From the NCBI GenBank assembly GCA_008711295.1, contig VUYV01000020.1, positions 1,441,938-1,505,937 on the forward strand: a DNA stretch of 64,000 nt, in the 5' to 3' direction. Source of the stretch: Anarhynchus alexandrinus. Lineage: Eukaryota; Chordata; Aves; Charadriiformes; Charadriidae. The notes beneath the pieces were generated by a model. That model did not search any database and was not told the DNA's origin. It was given only the letters and a program-made list of their open reading frames with translations. Of the stretch, positions 22,601 through 34,100 are shown one piece after another (the stretch's first letter is position 1; each line of letters starts with the position of its first letter). The translations under genes and the position numbers were made by a program.

Positions 22601-25600
22601 TAGGTTTCCAGGAAATATATATGGTTTTTTTCCGTGCTTCTGAGGTATTTCGTGCATGCCCGTCCCCAGCCGGCAGAGGTGCGCACACAGGCAGCTCCCA
22701 GGCGTCGATGCCAGCAGCGCGCAGCCCACGCTCCCCGGCCACAGCCTGTTCTAAACTCTGCATTGGGAAGCTGGTGGAAGAGTTGATGCCCCGATGACTG
22801 CAGGGACCCCGGTGTCACCAGCCCAGCAGAGCTGGGGCAAGGCTGCCTGTCGCCTCCCGATCTCCAGCGCCCATGTCCACGGGAAAGTTCCTTGGTCCTT
22901 GGGGTTATATCTGACCCCACCGCAACCTCCTTGCAAATGCTACAAGACGTAATTCCTTTTGGGAGATGGCATCACCCAGAGCATCCACTTTTGGGAAGGA
23001 AAACCACTGTTTGCTCAGCTCTCTGGCTTTGAGGAGCAACCACGGGGAGAAGGTGTGGTGCAGAGCAGGAGGCTCGTGAGGATGGGGCCAGCTCTCCCCA
23101 CCGCCACCCAGCCACTTGGCCAGTGCCATGAACAGCAACACCGAAAGATGTCTAGTAAGTGCCGTGGTGACCAGCTCCCCACAGCTGAGCAGCTTTGAGC
23201 CATATTGCTTAATCTAAACAAACGTCCTGTGAACATCAACACTAATTCATTTTCCGTGGGCTGCAAAGTTTTCCTCTCGGAGGCTCTTCCAGCAGCTGCA
23301 GCTGATTTCTGCTTGTGCCCAGCATGTCTTCCCCAGGACCCCCCACCTTTATGGTCACCAAGGGGGTTCTCAGCGTGTCCCCTCACAGACCCCAGCCCTT
23401 GGGATGTGCTGGGAGTGGGCTCTTTCCAGGGGTTCGCTGTGGGAAAACCCAGTGATGTTGGGATGCCCTGAGCGAGCATCAGCACTGAAGGCCCAGTGGC
23501 CAACCTGTGCCACCTAGGTAGCTGCTAAAATTACTCACTGGCATTGACAGATTCTCTGTATTGCGTATTACCTGGGACAGATTTGGGCTGTGGACTCCTT
23601 CTATGTTGTGCCTACCCCAGCTCCCAGCTCCTGGGTACCCACCGCAGAGCCAGGACAAGTGGAGTGCCATGCCCAGCCGGGCAGCAGGATGCTTCCCCGC
23701 TGCGAGGAGCACAGGGCTGCTCTACCTAGCTCTGTCCCTGGCAGAAGGGCCTTTGCAAACCACCGGGTAGACATTTCCAAAGGCATCAGGTCACCCCAGT
23801 GCCCTTGGCTATCTTGGCTACATCCCAGAGAGGAGGGGTGCCACGACCACCGCTCCCTCCTGCCAGGGCTGCACCCCGGCTACGTGTGCTGCCAGCACGT
23901 CAGGAGACTTGTCACCTGCCTGTGCCCAGGGCTGGTGAGGAGGAGCACGTTCCTCCACAGCCACCGAAGCCACCTCATGACGCTCACACGCGGGGCTGCC
24001 AGGAGGCTGGCATGGTGCAGGGGAGGACAGCCAGAGCGGCCATGTGATCCCCTCGCTGCTATTCCTGGTCCCCGGGGAGGCTGGAGGACTGTCACACAGA
24101 GTGAGAATCACCCGGCTGCAGCGTACAAGCCAGGTGAGTCCAGCTGTGGTGACAGCAAATTCCTAATTAGTTCATTGCATCAGACCGGCCAAACAGTCAC
24201 AGTCATTACCCAAGGATGGCCTACGTGCCGGGCAGCGTGTACTCCCCTGATCCCTGCTTCCCAAAACGGGAGCGGGAGAGCCAGACTAGCTTGCCCTGGA
24301 AAAGGGACACGCTGTGTGCTGTGCCCGGCAGGCCAACCCACTCCAGGTCCCTCAAACCACATGGGGGAAAAAAAAAGCGAGACAAAGTGCCAGGCACGCA
24401 GCAAATGGCCCGAGCGTGACTGTCCTACAGGGTGAGGTCTCATCCTGCCCCACGCATGGATGTGGAGTGGGTCTCTCTTACCCACGGCCACACGGACCTG
24501 GGCACAGGACGGTGGGGTGCACAGTGGTTTCCCCATCCTGCTCCCCTGCACCTGGGGTGTAGGCAGGCGTGATCCACTCCCTTCCGACCTCTTCCCGAGG
24601 ATAGAGAGCTGGGTGCACGTTTGGAAGTCCCTCAACACGGCGGTAGTGGGGCGAGCTCCCCGCGCACTCCACAGTGGCTTTGCAGAGAGGTGCTGTCCCC
24701 ATGAGCTCGGACAGACCTGCAGGAGCCCCGGTGGGTGGGTCGGAGCCCTGCCACGCACCCGCTCCCGGCGGCATCGGAGGGCCGCAGCACCGCTGCCTCG
24801 GAGGTAGCGCAGGCAGGTTTGGCAGGGAACTATGTATCTTGGAGCTGCTTTCCCCGCGGCGGTAGCTGGAGCCGATTCTGAATACTTAGCGGGTTTTAAT
24901 ATGCAAACAAAAATCCTTGGATTGTCAGCTCCGCCAAGCAAGGGACCATCCGAGTGCTTGGCAGGCACGCAGGGTGTGGGGGGAGCCGTGGCGGCCGAGC
25001 AGTGATAGCCAGCGCTGGTGACGGGATGGAGGTGAGAAACCGGGCCGAGCAGCCCGGGCTGGGCTCTGCTTTGTGCTCGTTCTGAAGTTTAGCTGCTCTC
25101 CTTTGCTCAAGGTAGTCTTGCACAGGGTGGCAAGGCGCGCCCTAATCCTCCCTGGGCTCCAGCCCCATCAAGGTGTGGGTTCCTGGTGGCTTCGAGGCAC
25201 TGCGAGGTGCTCCGGCCAGACCATGAGGTGGAAGCACCTGCACCGCTGCAGGCTCTACTGTTCTCCTCCTCCTCCTCCATCACCTCCTGGCCCCAGGAGG
25301 ACCTCACCCCCCTGCCTGGAGAGTCCCCCTCTCTTGTGACTTCTGGACAAAGGATGCTGCAGGATCCGGGATGCTGCTGTAGCGTGGAGGCCTTTAGGGT
25401 GGCACACAGTAACCACCTGCTGGCACACAGCAATCCTACCTAACTGGTTCGGACAAGGGGTGATGAAAAACCCTGCATCCTGCTGAAACCACTGTGGGAT
25501 TTAGGTCAGGCAGGTGGGATCACCCAGGCTGGAGCAGGACCAGCAGGCAGGAACCAGTCCCCAGAGCGATAGAGGCACCACCAGATCTGCAGGATACCAC

Positions 25601-26292
25601 CCTGCAAGGCACTGGAGGGGGTCAGTGCCACAGCATCAGCCTTGTTCATCCCACAAGTAACACGAGCACTGCTGACCAACAGGGCCCAGTCTCTGCTAGC
25701 ACCATGCTGGGGCTTTCTGTGGAGTCCCTGGCCCATGCCGCAGGCTGGCTCTGCTCCTGCACTGTGGCACCGGGGTGGCACAAGGCAAGGTGCCTCCAGC
25801 AGGAACCGGCTCAACATGCTGTTGGGAAAAGCCACATTAGAGCTTCCCTCCTGAAGAAGGGAACCCACTCTCGAGGGTGTCCTCCAAAGCTCCCCCTGGG
25901 CACCTCTGCACCTCAAACGCTCCCCAGAAGGAAACAAGCCTCACCAAATACAGGCAGCCAAAGCTGCCTCTGGAGGAAATTTTATCCCCCATGTGGCAGA
26001 ATGGGCAGAGTGGATGGGAAAGCAGCGATGCCCCCAGCCCGCTGCCTCCCAGGAACAGCAAGGGCTGCCCGTGCTGCACCGCAGGCACGACCCACACCCG
26101 TGGGAAGGCTTTGGGGCTCTGCGCAGTCACCACTTCTGATGCTCAGCCACCCGTCCCACAGCTGTGCCAGCGACGCTAAAGTCCAGGTCCCTAGAGAGGG
26201 AAATCCCAGCTGCAGCAGGAACCGACCAACATATGTAGTCCCAGGTGATGCCTCAGAGGCCCCAAAACCAAAAAAAAAAAGGGCTTTTCCTC
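19679..26292. other. Gene-free stretch
   Basis: No exon was recognised. It includes the AT-richer island at 21.86-22.30 kb, which is described separately. The minus-strand open frame of 303 codons at 20522-21433 and that of 262 codons at 24180-24968 have no recognisable domain and a composition typical of chance translation. Confidence 0.5.
21860..22300. promoter_or_regulatory. AT-richer island, candidate conserved non-coding element
   Basis: Composition shifts clearly from the flanking GC-rich DNA to AT-rich, complex (non-repetitive) sequence, with homeodomain-like TAAT cores (for example GGCTAATTC near 21.99 kb). There is no repeat family match and no open frame of note. Such islands in gene-poor DNA are often conserved enhancers, but nothing in one sequence alone proves this. 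Confidence 0.25.
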
Positions 26293-26386
26293 NNNNNNNN
26301 NNNNNNNNNNNNNNNNNNNNNNNNNNNNNNNNNNNNNNNNNNNNNNNNNNNNNNNNNNNNNNNNNNNNNNNNNNNNNNNNNNNNNN
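26293..26386. other. Assembly gap (94 undetermined bases)
   Basis: A run of N separates an A-run plus GGGCTTTTCCTC on the left from CCCCCACCCCGG on the right. The right flank is a CpG-rich island. Open frames that cross this gap are not meaningful. Confidence 1.
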
Positions 26387-27120
26387 CCCCCACCCCGGTG
26401 GTGCCGAAAGCTCTCCAAGGGGTGCACGCAGAGCATCACTGGGGCACGGCAGGACCCGAGGTGACAGCGGCAGCCCGGCGTAAAACCGATGGGGCCGCGC
26501 TCGGGGCGGGGTAGGGGGGGCGAGGAACCCCGGTACGGCGCGGGGGAATGGGGGGTACCGGCATCTCCGCCGGGACACCTTAAAGTCGGTGCCGGCGGGC
26601 CGCCTCCCCGCCGCCCCGCTCCGCTCCTCGCCGCTCCTCGCTGGGAAGCAGCTGACTCGGGGCGGCTGCCAGCGCTGCTGGCTGCTGGATCCGGCCGCTG
26701 CAACGTGCAGCCCGACATGTAAACCCGGGCAGGCCTATGCTAATGGCTGGGGGAGGGCGCCTGGCGCAGGGGAGAGGGGGAAGGGAGGTGGTGGCCGGAG
26801 CCCAGCCAGCAAATTCCNTTCGCCCCGCTTCCTCCCCTCCCCTCTTCTCCATCACCACCTCCCCGCATCCATCTGCCTCCCCTCCTCCTCCTCCTCCGCC
26901 TCCATTCATAAAATCCGGGCGGCACTGCCATCTACCGTAGCGTGTGACGGCCAGCCCCGCCGCCACGATCGGCACACGGGCAGCACCCCCCGACCCCAAG
27001 CCCACCGCCCCGCCGGCCCCCCCCTTGCCCGCGGGTCCCCGGCCCCATCGCCAGCCCTCGTCTCGACAGCGCTCCCAAAGCCCCCACGAGACTTCCCACG
27101 GGGCAGAAAGGCGACCCTGT
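26387..27120. promoter_or_regulatory. CpG island without assigned gene
   Basis: The stretch is dense in CpG and GC boxes, such as GGGGCGGGG around 26504-26512, and has a (CCT)n run near 26.88-26.90 kb. It includes an ATGCTAAT octamer-like site near 26.74 kb. It abuts an assembly gap and has an undetermined base at 26818, as expected for hard-to-sequence GC-rich promoter DNA. No coding exon can be recognised on either strand. It could be a promoter of a non-coding transcript, an orphan CpG island acting as an enhancer, or a promoter of a gene whose exons lie elsewhere. Confidence 0.5.
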
Positions 27121-27836
27121 CCTTGCCCTTAAATGCCAAGTTGGGGGGGTCTCTCTGCCCAGCCCCTCACCCCAGCCTCAGGCCTGCCCCAGCTGTATTT
27201 GGGGGGGTCTCCTGGCTGCCCTCGGGGGGCAGCACAGCCGAGAGCTGAGCAGTCAGCCCCACCGACGACGACAAAGTGGCTACAAATCCGGAGGCGAAAG
27301 AGGCAGAGGTCTGCTACCTTTGCTGTCTGGTCTCCCACCCCAGGGAAAACCCTCAGCTCCTGTTTTCAAGCACCTCCTTAAAACCACGAAGTCCTCTCTC
27401 TGTGTGGGGAGATAAGGGAGATAAAACCCCAGCTTCTCCTGTAACTGAGCCATGGGCCTGAGGCTTTAAAAAAAAGATGAAAGTAGACTTGCCCGCCAGG
27501 AGAAGGGTGAGTTAGCCATCAGCCGTAGTCCCTGCTCGGGAAGAAACCCTCCCAGGGCCAAGCAGCCCCCTCCAGGAGGAGACACAGAGGGGCAGCCCCT
27601 TTCCCTTGGCGAGAGGGCAGGCCCAGTGAGCCGTTTCCAGTTCCCCACTGGGGAGGTCTTGGGCTCCCACCCTCCTCTGCTTACAGCGTTTTATTCTCCC
27701 TCCTAAGCATGCAGTGGGACAACCCCTGGTTGTGTCCTATTCTGCGTCCCTTACTATCATCCACAGGAATAAAGTCTCGCCCCCCTCTCCCCCCCCCACT
27801 CCCCTCACATCAGGAGACCCTCCCCAATCCCCCATG

Positions 27837-27868
27837 CCTTTCCTTTCCTTCCTTCCTTCCCTCCCTTC
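27837..27868. repeat. (CCTT)n simple repeat
   Basis: A CCTT/CCTTT tetranucleotide run that continues a polypyrimidine tract. Confidence 0.9.
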
Positions 27869-28235
27869 GCTGGGGAGGGTTACCCCAGAGCAGCAAAGAT
27901 GGCAACTCCCTACCCCAGCGGGAAGCGAGCAGCCCTGTGGGGCAGCCGGGGTCGGACCTCCAGGCTCATGGGTGGGCGAGCAGGAGCAGCGGGCTCCCTG
28001 GCCAAGTCTCCCCCCTGGCAGCAGCATAGCTCGCACCAGCCTCCCTCTTTGTTCACCGGAGCTCCCCCCGCCAAGACTAAAGCCCCAGGGGAGCCGGAGA
28101 AGGGAAAGGGGGTGAATTTGGACCGGCCCAACAGAACAACCTGCAGGCGGGTCAGCGTGTGCAACGCATGTGCAGGTGGGAGACCTCGTGCTTGAAGCTG
28201 AATGGGGAGCACTGTCTGAGCATCTCTACAGGGAG

Positions 28236-28280
28236 CAGAGAGAGGGAGGGAGGGAGGGAGAGAGAGGGGGAAAAAAAAAA
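28236..28280. repeat. (GGGA)n / GA-rich run followed by poly(A)
   Basis: AGAG and GGGA units run directly into ten A residues, giving a purine-only strand of about 45 bases. Such mirror-like purine tracts can adopt triplex structure, but no function is implied. Confidence 0.9.
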
Positions 28281-29084
28281 TCTTGTGAGTGCAGCGTTTG
28301 CAAAATGAGCTGGCGGTAAATAGCTGGAGGATAGACGGCGTCTCTGTACGTGATGCACGGCACGGAGTGCTGCACCTGAGCGAGGCTGGGCCACTGCTCG
28401 CTCCAGCATCACACGTCACTTACTGATGCATCCTCCCCAGCCTGCCCTCTCTCAGCACCGGCTCCCCCGCCTCTGCCACGAAAATGTAGCCAGAAAAATG
28501 GGTTCCCCTCCCCACACACACACCCCCTGTGCAGCCACAAAGCAGAGAGTCAGGAGAGGCACAATCGAACTCGATTCAAGGTCCAGCTCGTTCCGGGGGT
28601 ATCCAAAGGCACAAACCTCCAGATCCCATTTTCCTGCTGGGGACCCACCCCCCCTCCCCGAGCTCAGCATCTCCCCACACCCCTGCTCAGGCGCTCTCTT
28701 CCCCAAGCAACGGCAGCCGTGTTGCCAACACTCCCCGCTTGCAAGTGTCGCTCTCGCTATCCAAGTCCCTTTGTTCCCCTCGCAGGGCAGCCTTCCCCTG
28801 CGTTTCGCGGCAAGAGGCTGAGGCCCGGCACAACTCATCTCGCCTGGGGTGCTCCCGCCAGGAGACCACCTCCCCTCCCCCCCCCCTCCCCCCAAGCTGT
28901 GAAAGACCAGGCAAAAAATCACACCGCACCTGAAAAAAAATCTCCCGCCCTTCCTACGCGCCGTAGGAAAAGGAGCGGAAGCCATCCTTCCCCTATAGAA
29001 AGGCGCGCTCAGGGGTATAGGTTCTAGCGAAACCAGCCGATTATTTGCAATTTTCCAAGGCGTCCCCCCACCCCACCCCCCTCC

Positions 29085-29400
29085 CCCAGGCCCCACTGGG
29101 TTTGGGGTCCCGCGGGTGTTATCGAGGGGTCCGGAGCGAGAAGGCTGCGTGGGAAGACCGGCACCCGCCTGACACCGTGTGGCCGCCGCCCGCCTTGCAG
29201 GGACGGCGGGGAGGCGTGCGGGAGCCGGGCCCGGGGAGGGGATGGGGCCGGGGGTCGGTGGGAAGGGAGGGAAGGAAGGCTTTCGTGGGAGTGGGCACGC
29301 AGGGTCTCGCCCGGACCGGTTCTTGGCAGAGCAAAGCTAACAGGAGCTGGGAGAAGTCGCAGACCGGGATGCGTGCCTGAGCGCTGCCGCCCGCCACGCG
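29085..29400. promoter_or_regulatory. Small CpG island without assigned gene
   Basis: The sequence is CpG-dense from about 29.10 to 29.40 kb, with GGGCCCGGGGAGG-type stretches around 29.23 kb. No exon or translation start was recognised. It lies about 2 kb from the island at 26.4-27.1 kb, so both may belong to one regulatory domain. Confidence 0.4.
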
Positions 29401-30707
29401 GGGGTAAAATGCTGCATACTTTAATAAAGCGGCACACGCGCGTCCCGGCAGTTTCCATAGGTGCCCATGGATTCAGCCCAGCATGTCCAGAAGTAAAAGA
29501 ATTTCAATTTACTGCTAGCTGGTGGCCCAGACTCATAGGAGCGCACAAGACCTCTCGCTCTATGGGCAGCATGCGACAGCAGGAGCTGCTATGACAATGC
29601 CCCAGCAGAGGAGAGGCCCCTAAGAACATCCATATGGGTTTCAAGCACCTCAGAGAGTCCTCCCCATTGCACAGCAGGGTCTTTCCCCTGCCCTTCCACG
29701 GCTTTGCTCACCTCCTGCCAGAAGGCTGAATTTCCACTCCCTCAAACACAAAAGTCAGGGTCACTGCAGGAGCTGTGCAGGAGTAAAACCCAGTCACCTG
29801 CACCCCACCAGCACCACGGGGTGCCTGTTTGCTGCGCCCACCTGTGAAGGTCATAGTGGCCCTGTGTGGTGCATGTCCAACACACGTCATGGTGCCTGTG
29901 CCAAGTATCACACGCTCCTGCACGAGTCGAAACACCCCAGCAACTCCCTCTGCTCAGAGCTGACCCTGCAGTATGTCTGAGGCACCGCCAGACACTATGA
30001 CACAGCAGGTCCCCAGCCCGGGGAAGCTCCAGCAGCATCTGAGGATGGGGCTGGCACACACCCTTCCCAGGAAAGCAGGAAGAATGGCTCCATGTGGCGC
30101 CCCAGGGAGGTTACTGACCCTCAGCATCCCCACCTGCAGGGACAGCTGAGGTCTGCCCTTACCCCTGGAAAAGCTGCTGGGACACCAGGGGCAGGGGGAG
30201 GTGAAGGTGTGTGCTTTGAGATACCAGCCACCACGGAGCAGGCAGCCCTTGCTCCAGGTGCTCACCCAGGTACCCAAGTGAAGCCCTGCAACCTTCATGG
30301 AAAAGCTTGTCTCCATTTAGGAGGGGATCCTTTGGATACCCTTACTTACCTTCTTCATTTTACGAACCCCAATGAATGTCCCACCCTCACGGGGCCTCGG
30401 AGAGAGACCTCCAAATCCCACCAAGCGCTAAGCATGGCCACCAGCTTGGTTCTCCTGCAGGGACATCGGCCGTGCCCAGTGAGCTGGCGAGCCCTAACCC
30501 TGCAGTAGTGTTCCCAGCAGTCACAGCCTCCCCTGGGCATCCCCAGTCCTGCGCGCCTCTGCAGGGAGAGACACCATTTCTCCTTCCCAGGCTTTCTCCT
30601 GGGTGGGCAGCCAAAGCTCCTCGTTTTTCAGAGCAGGGCAGAGCGTGCTGTAGAGCCGGTTGGCAGAGGGGCAGTATGGCTTTCAGCTGCTTCCTCTGCT
30701 CTGACTT
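29401..30707. other. Gene-free stretch
   Basis: Nothing recognisable was seen: no exon, named repeat or RNA gene. Confidence 0.5.
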
Positions 30708-31128
30708 CAGTTTCTTACGAGGAAAGGCTGAGGGACTTGGGTCTTTTTAGTCTGTAGAAAAGAAGACTGAGGGGGGATCTTACCAATACTTATAAATACT
30801 TAAAGGGAGGGTGCCAGGGGGATGGGAACAGTCTTTTCTCAGTGGTGCCCAGTGATAGGACAAGAGGGAACGGGCACAAACTTGAACATAGGAAGTTCCA
30901 TCTAAACATGAGGAGGAACTTCTTTATTTTGAGGGTGGCAGAGCACTGGAACAGGCTGCCCAGAGAGGTGTTGGAGTCTCCACTCTGGAGACATTCAAAA
31001 CCCGCCTGGACACCGTCCTGTGCAACTGCTGTAGGTGACCCTGCTCTGGCAGGGGGGTTGGACTAGATGATCTCCAGAGGTCCCTTCCAACACCTACCAT
31101 TCTGTGACTCTGTAATTTCGTGATTCTC
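30708..31128 (+). mobile_element. CR1 LINE 3' fragment, relatively young
   Basis: The plus strand starts in the end of ORF2. The peptide fragment around 30716-30775 reads like the CR1 '[13 protein letters not shown]' region with changes. It continues through 'cgggcacaaacttgaacata' (30871-30890) and 'cactggaacaggctgcccag' (30944-30963) to TTGGACTAGATGATC (31058-31072) and the ACCATTCTGTGACTCTGT tail. It is about 420 bases, 5'-truncated, and close to the copies at 16.1 and 60.9 kb. ORF2 is not usable because of stops and indels. Confidence 0.95.
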
Positions 31129-34100
31129 TAAATTGGCTGCAGTTTGGAGAGATTTTGACGTGATACCCTGCCCCAGCACGTCCCTCTGGCCGGAGCCCAG
31201 CGGGGAGAACCAGAGACATTCAGACAGCACATCGCAGGGGAACCATTTTAATTAAAAGCGACGCTCTGGTCAGCGGGACACAGGCTTCTTTGGGGATATG
31301 GGGAGGAGGAGTGAGGTGGGCAAGCGATGCGGGGGGAAGACGCGCCTGCTCAGGATTAGCTCTGGACTCAGCAGCTCTGCAAGGAAAGTGGGATGCAGCA
31401 GGATGAGCCAGTGCTCACTTCCCCGGGGCCTCACCATGGGGCTGGTGCTCCTGGCGATGCTTACGGTGCCCTGGAAGCCCGGTGCAAACTGGGGGACTCT
31501 CTCCCCTGCACTCAAAGCATTTGCTATTCCTTGATACCAATCCCTCTCCCGGCAGAGAAGGAGGATGTCTGTGTGCTGCTTATGGATACCTGAGGGTATG
31601 GGGGCCTCATGCTCGCTCTCCACCTCTGACAGAAAAGAAAGCTAAAAGCTCAGCAGTGCCCTGCACCAGGTGGGTTATTGCAGTGTGGTGGGGAGCCACA
31701 ACAGCCACAGCCACCTCCTGGAACAACAACTCCATCTGATGTCCTTCCTGGTGAGGCGCAAACCATGCCACGCTCCCAGCTCTCGTGGCAGAGGGGATCC
31801 ATCACTGCTGGGAATGTGCTATGAAGACCAGAAATGATTTGCGAGGGATTGTAGGGTTTGAGGAGGAATTAGGCAAGGAGATTTTTCCTCACATAGAAGC
31901 ACGGGATCCCCAGGGACTTGGAGGCTTGAAAGAGGGCCAAGCCCTTGTGTCCATCCTAAAGAGCCTCTCTCAGGCTGACCTCCTGGCTGGAGCCTGGTCC
32001 ACCCCAGGTATCTGTGATCCTCCTGCCTTCACCTGAGGTTCCCGGGATGCTCTGGACAAAAAGCTCTCAGACACCAAACCACGTTGCTCTGAATCACCGG
32101 GATTGTCTCCCCCCCAGCACCCACCAGGCCTGTTTTCTGCTTCTAGGACAGCCGTGGAAAGCAATGACTGTGCCCTCCGTGCTGTGCCTGCCTACAGTCG
32201 TACCCCGGCAGGAGTCAGAGGTGGAGCAGCCTCCAGCCCAGCACCCAGCACGTGCCGTGACAGTGAGCGGTCCCACGCTCCTGTCCCAGCAAGGATGTGT
32301 CCCACCACCTCCCCTGGGGTGCCTCGGCTAGCGGCAGCCCGGCCATGTGAGACCACAATTGTATTTCAGGCAGTGTAGGGAGCATTTCTAGCCTGCGCCG
32401 CTGGTCGCTGTGAAGAGACGTATGTGGTGATCCGTGCCGGCGAGACGGAGGGAGCGTGGCAGGAGGATGGGTGGCACGGGATGGAGGTGGTGAAGCTACA
32501 CCACCGGTCCTCTGCAATGCCTGCAATGGTGAGACAGTGAGGAAAGGGTGGAGAGCGACTACGTGACACTTCGCAGGGAGAACTGATCTTATTAATAAAA
32601 GCTGCTTCTTCCCAAGGCCTTGATAATCTCTCCTGCTGCAGATTATTTACAGCTGTGGAATTTAATACTCCAATGAACAAAGCTCCCCGAAGCAGAGAGG
32701 GAGCGAGCGGACTGTTAACCCTTCTGCATGGCACCAGGGGCTTTCGGCGCGGGTTTGGTGTCTCAGTGCAGCGGAGCCACAGGCTGCCCCAGCCCCACCA
32801 GGTCTCAGCACCCCTGTGGCCAGCACCCAAGCCAGGCTGATTCTTGGCAGGAAGTCAACCCAAAGCCCATTCAAACACTCGGATGGGGAGAACACCACTT
32901 AATTAAAAAGACCTCAGGGACAGGCCAGGGAGTAGTGCTCGGAGGCAGAGCCTGGGCAGGGCTGGGGGCTGTTGTCAGCGAGGTGGTGCTGCATTAACAC
33001 CGCCGGGTGAGCACTTGACCTTACAGATACCGGGCCAACAAACTCAGCCCCCAGGCTGAAAAGATTGCTGCCCCCAGCTCAGTTATCCACCCCCACACGC
33101 TCGGTGTCAGGCGTGTGTGAAACCGAGTCAGCTAATGCCGGGGAGCCTTGTTCCAGGTCTGCAACACCAGCGGGGTCACAAACTGCAGCTCAGCACTCCC
33201 TCTGCCCTCCCTGGGACCAGAAAGCCCAAGGTTAAGGTTTAACATGCTTTAACCTGCTCTGAAATGTACACCCCCTTCCTTAGCCTGTCTCGAAATTCAG
33301 TGCATCTCAGGATGACGGCATAGGAACCATTAGACTTGGCTTATTTGCCTGAACAGTCCCTTACATACAGCTGATTTGGAGGGAGAGAGAACGGGGTGGG
33401 CTTGAGGCACAGCCTGGCGAAAGCAGGGGTGAGAGGGATGTATAGGAAAGACTGGTTAATCATATGGGACGGTTGTCCCGCCAGCATCAGAGCGTGGCTT
33501 GAGTGTGAGGAGAAGGAAAGGCAAACATCAGCCCTCGCTCACACACTAAAATCCACTAACCACCTGCCGTGGTCTCAGTTCCCATAACAAAGTGACAGAT
33601 TGTGAAGCCGTAAATGCAGCCTGGTTTTGATCTTCACCTCTCTTAGCATGCCTGTACTTCAGACATTCCCCAAAGACCACACAAATCCTTGGTCCAGTTC
33701 TGCACAGCACAGTTTAAAGGGTCACAGTAGCATCCCTACTGTAAACTACATAACTACAAGCCCCGGACATGATAAACACCCCACATAACACCCTGTCCAC
33801 CCCACACAGCCCATGCAGGAAAAAGCAGGGCTATGGCAGAATTCAGGTGAGATCTGTGATCCTCTCAGTCAGCAAAAAGCCCGGCTACTGAAGAGCAGGA
33901 AACACAGAGCTCCTGCACCAACTCATGTGTCTCATGGGATGGCATCCCCCATATTTGTCAGCAGCCAGATCAGCCCACACCTGCCCCAAAGCTACAGTAT
34001 GTGCCTCCCAGGTTATGCAGCCCCTTTGCTCTTGACTTGCAAGACCTCTCCCTACAGCCCCTCTCCTACCCGTGTGATGCCACCTAGGCAAGGCTCTCTT

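Larger units (their letters stand above)
27121..29084. other. Gene-free stretch with simple repeats
   Basis: No exon was recognised. It contains a (CCTT)n run at 27837-27868, a purine run at 28236-28280, and several C-runs. The surrounding sequence remains GC-rich. Confidence 0.5.

Noticed and set aside
24180..24968. 262-codon minus-strand open frame
   Set aside because: No family resemblance, and overlapping frames on both strands of the same DNA.
25494..26483. 329-codon plus-strand open frame
   Set aside because: It crosses the 94-base assembly gap. The remaining parts show no domain.
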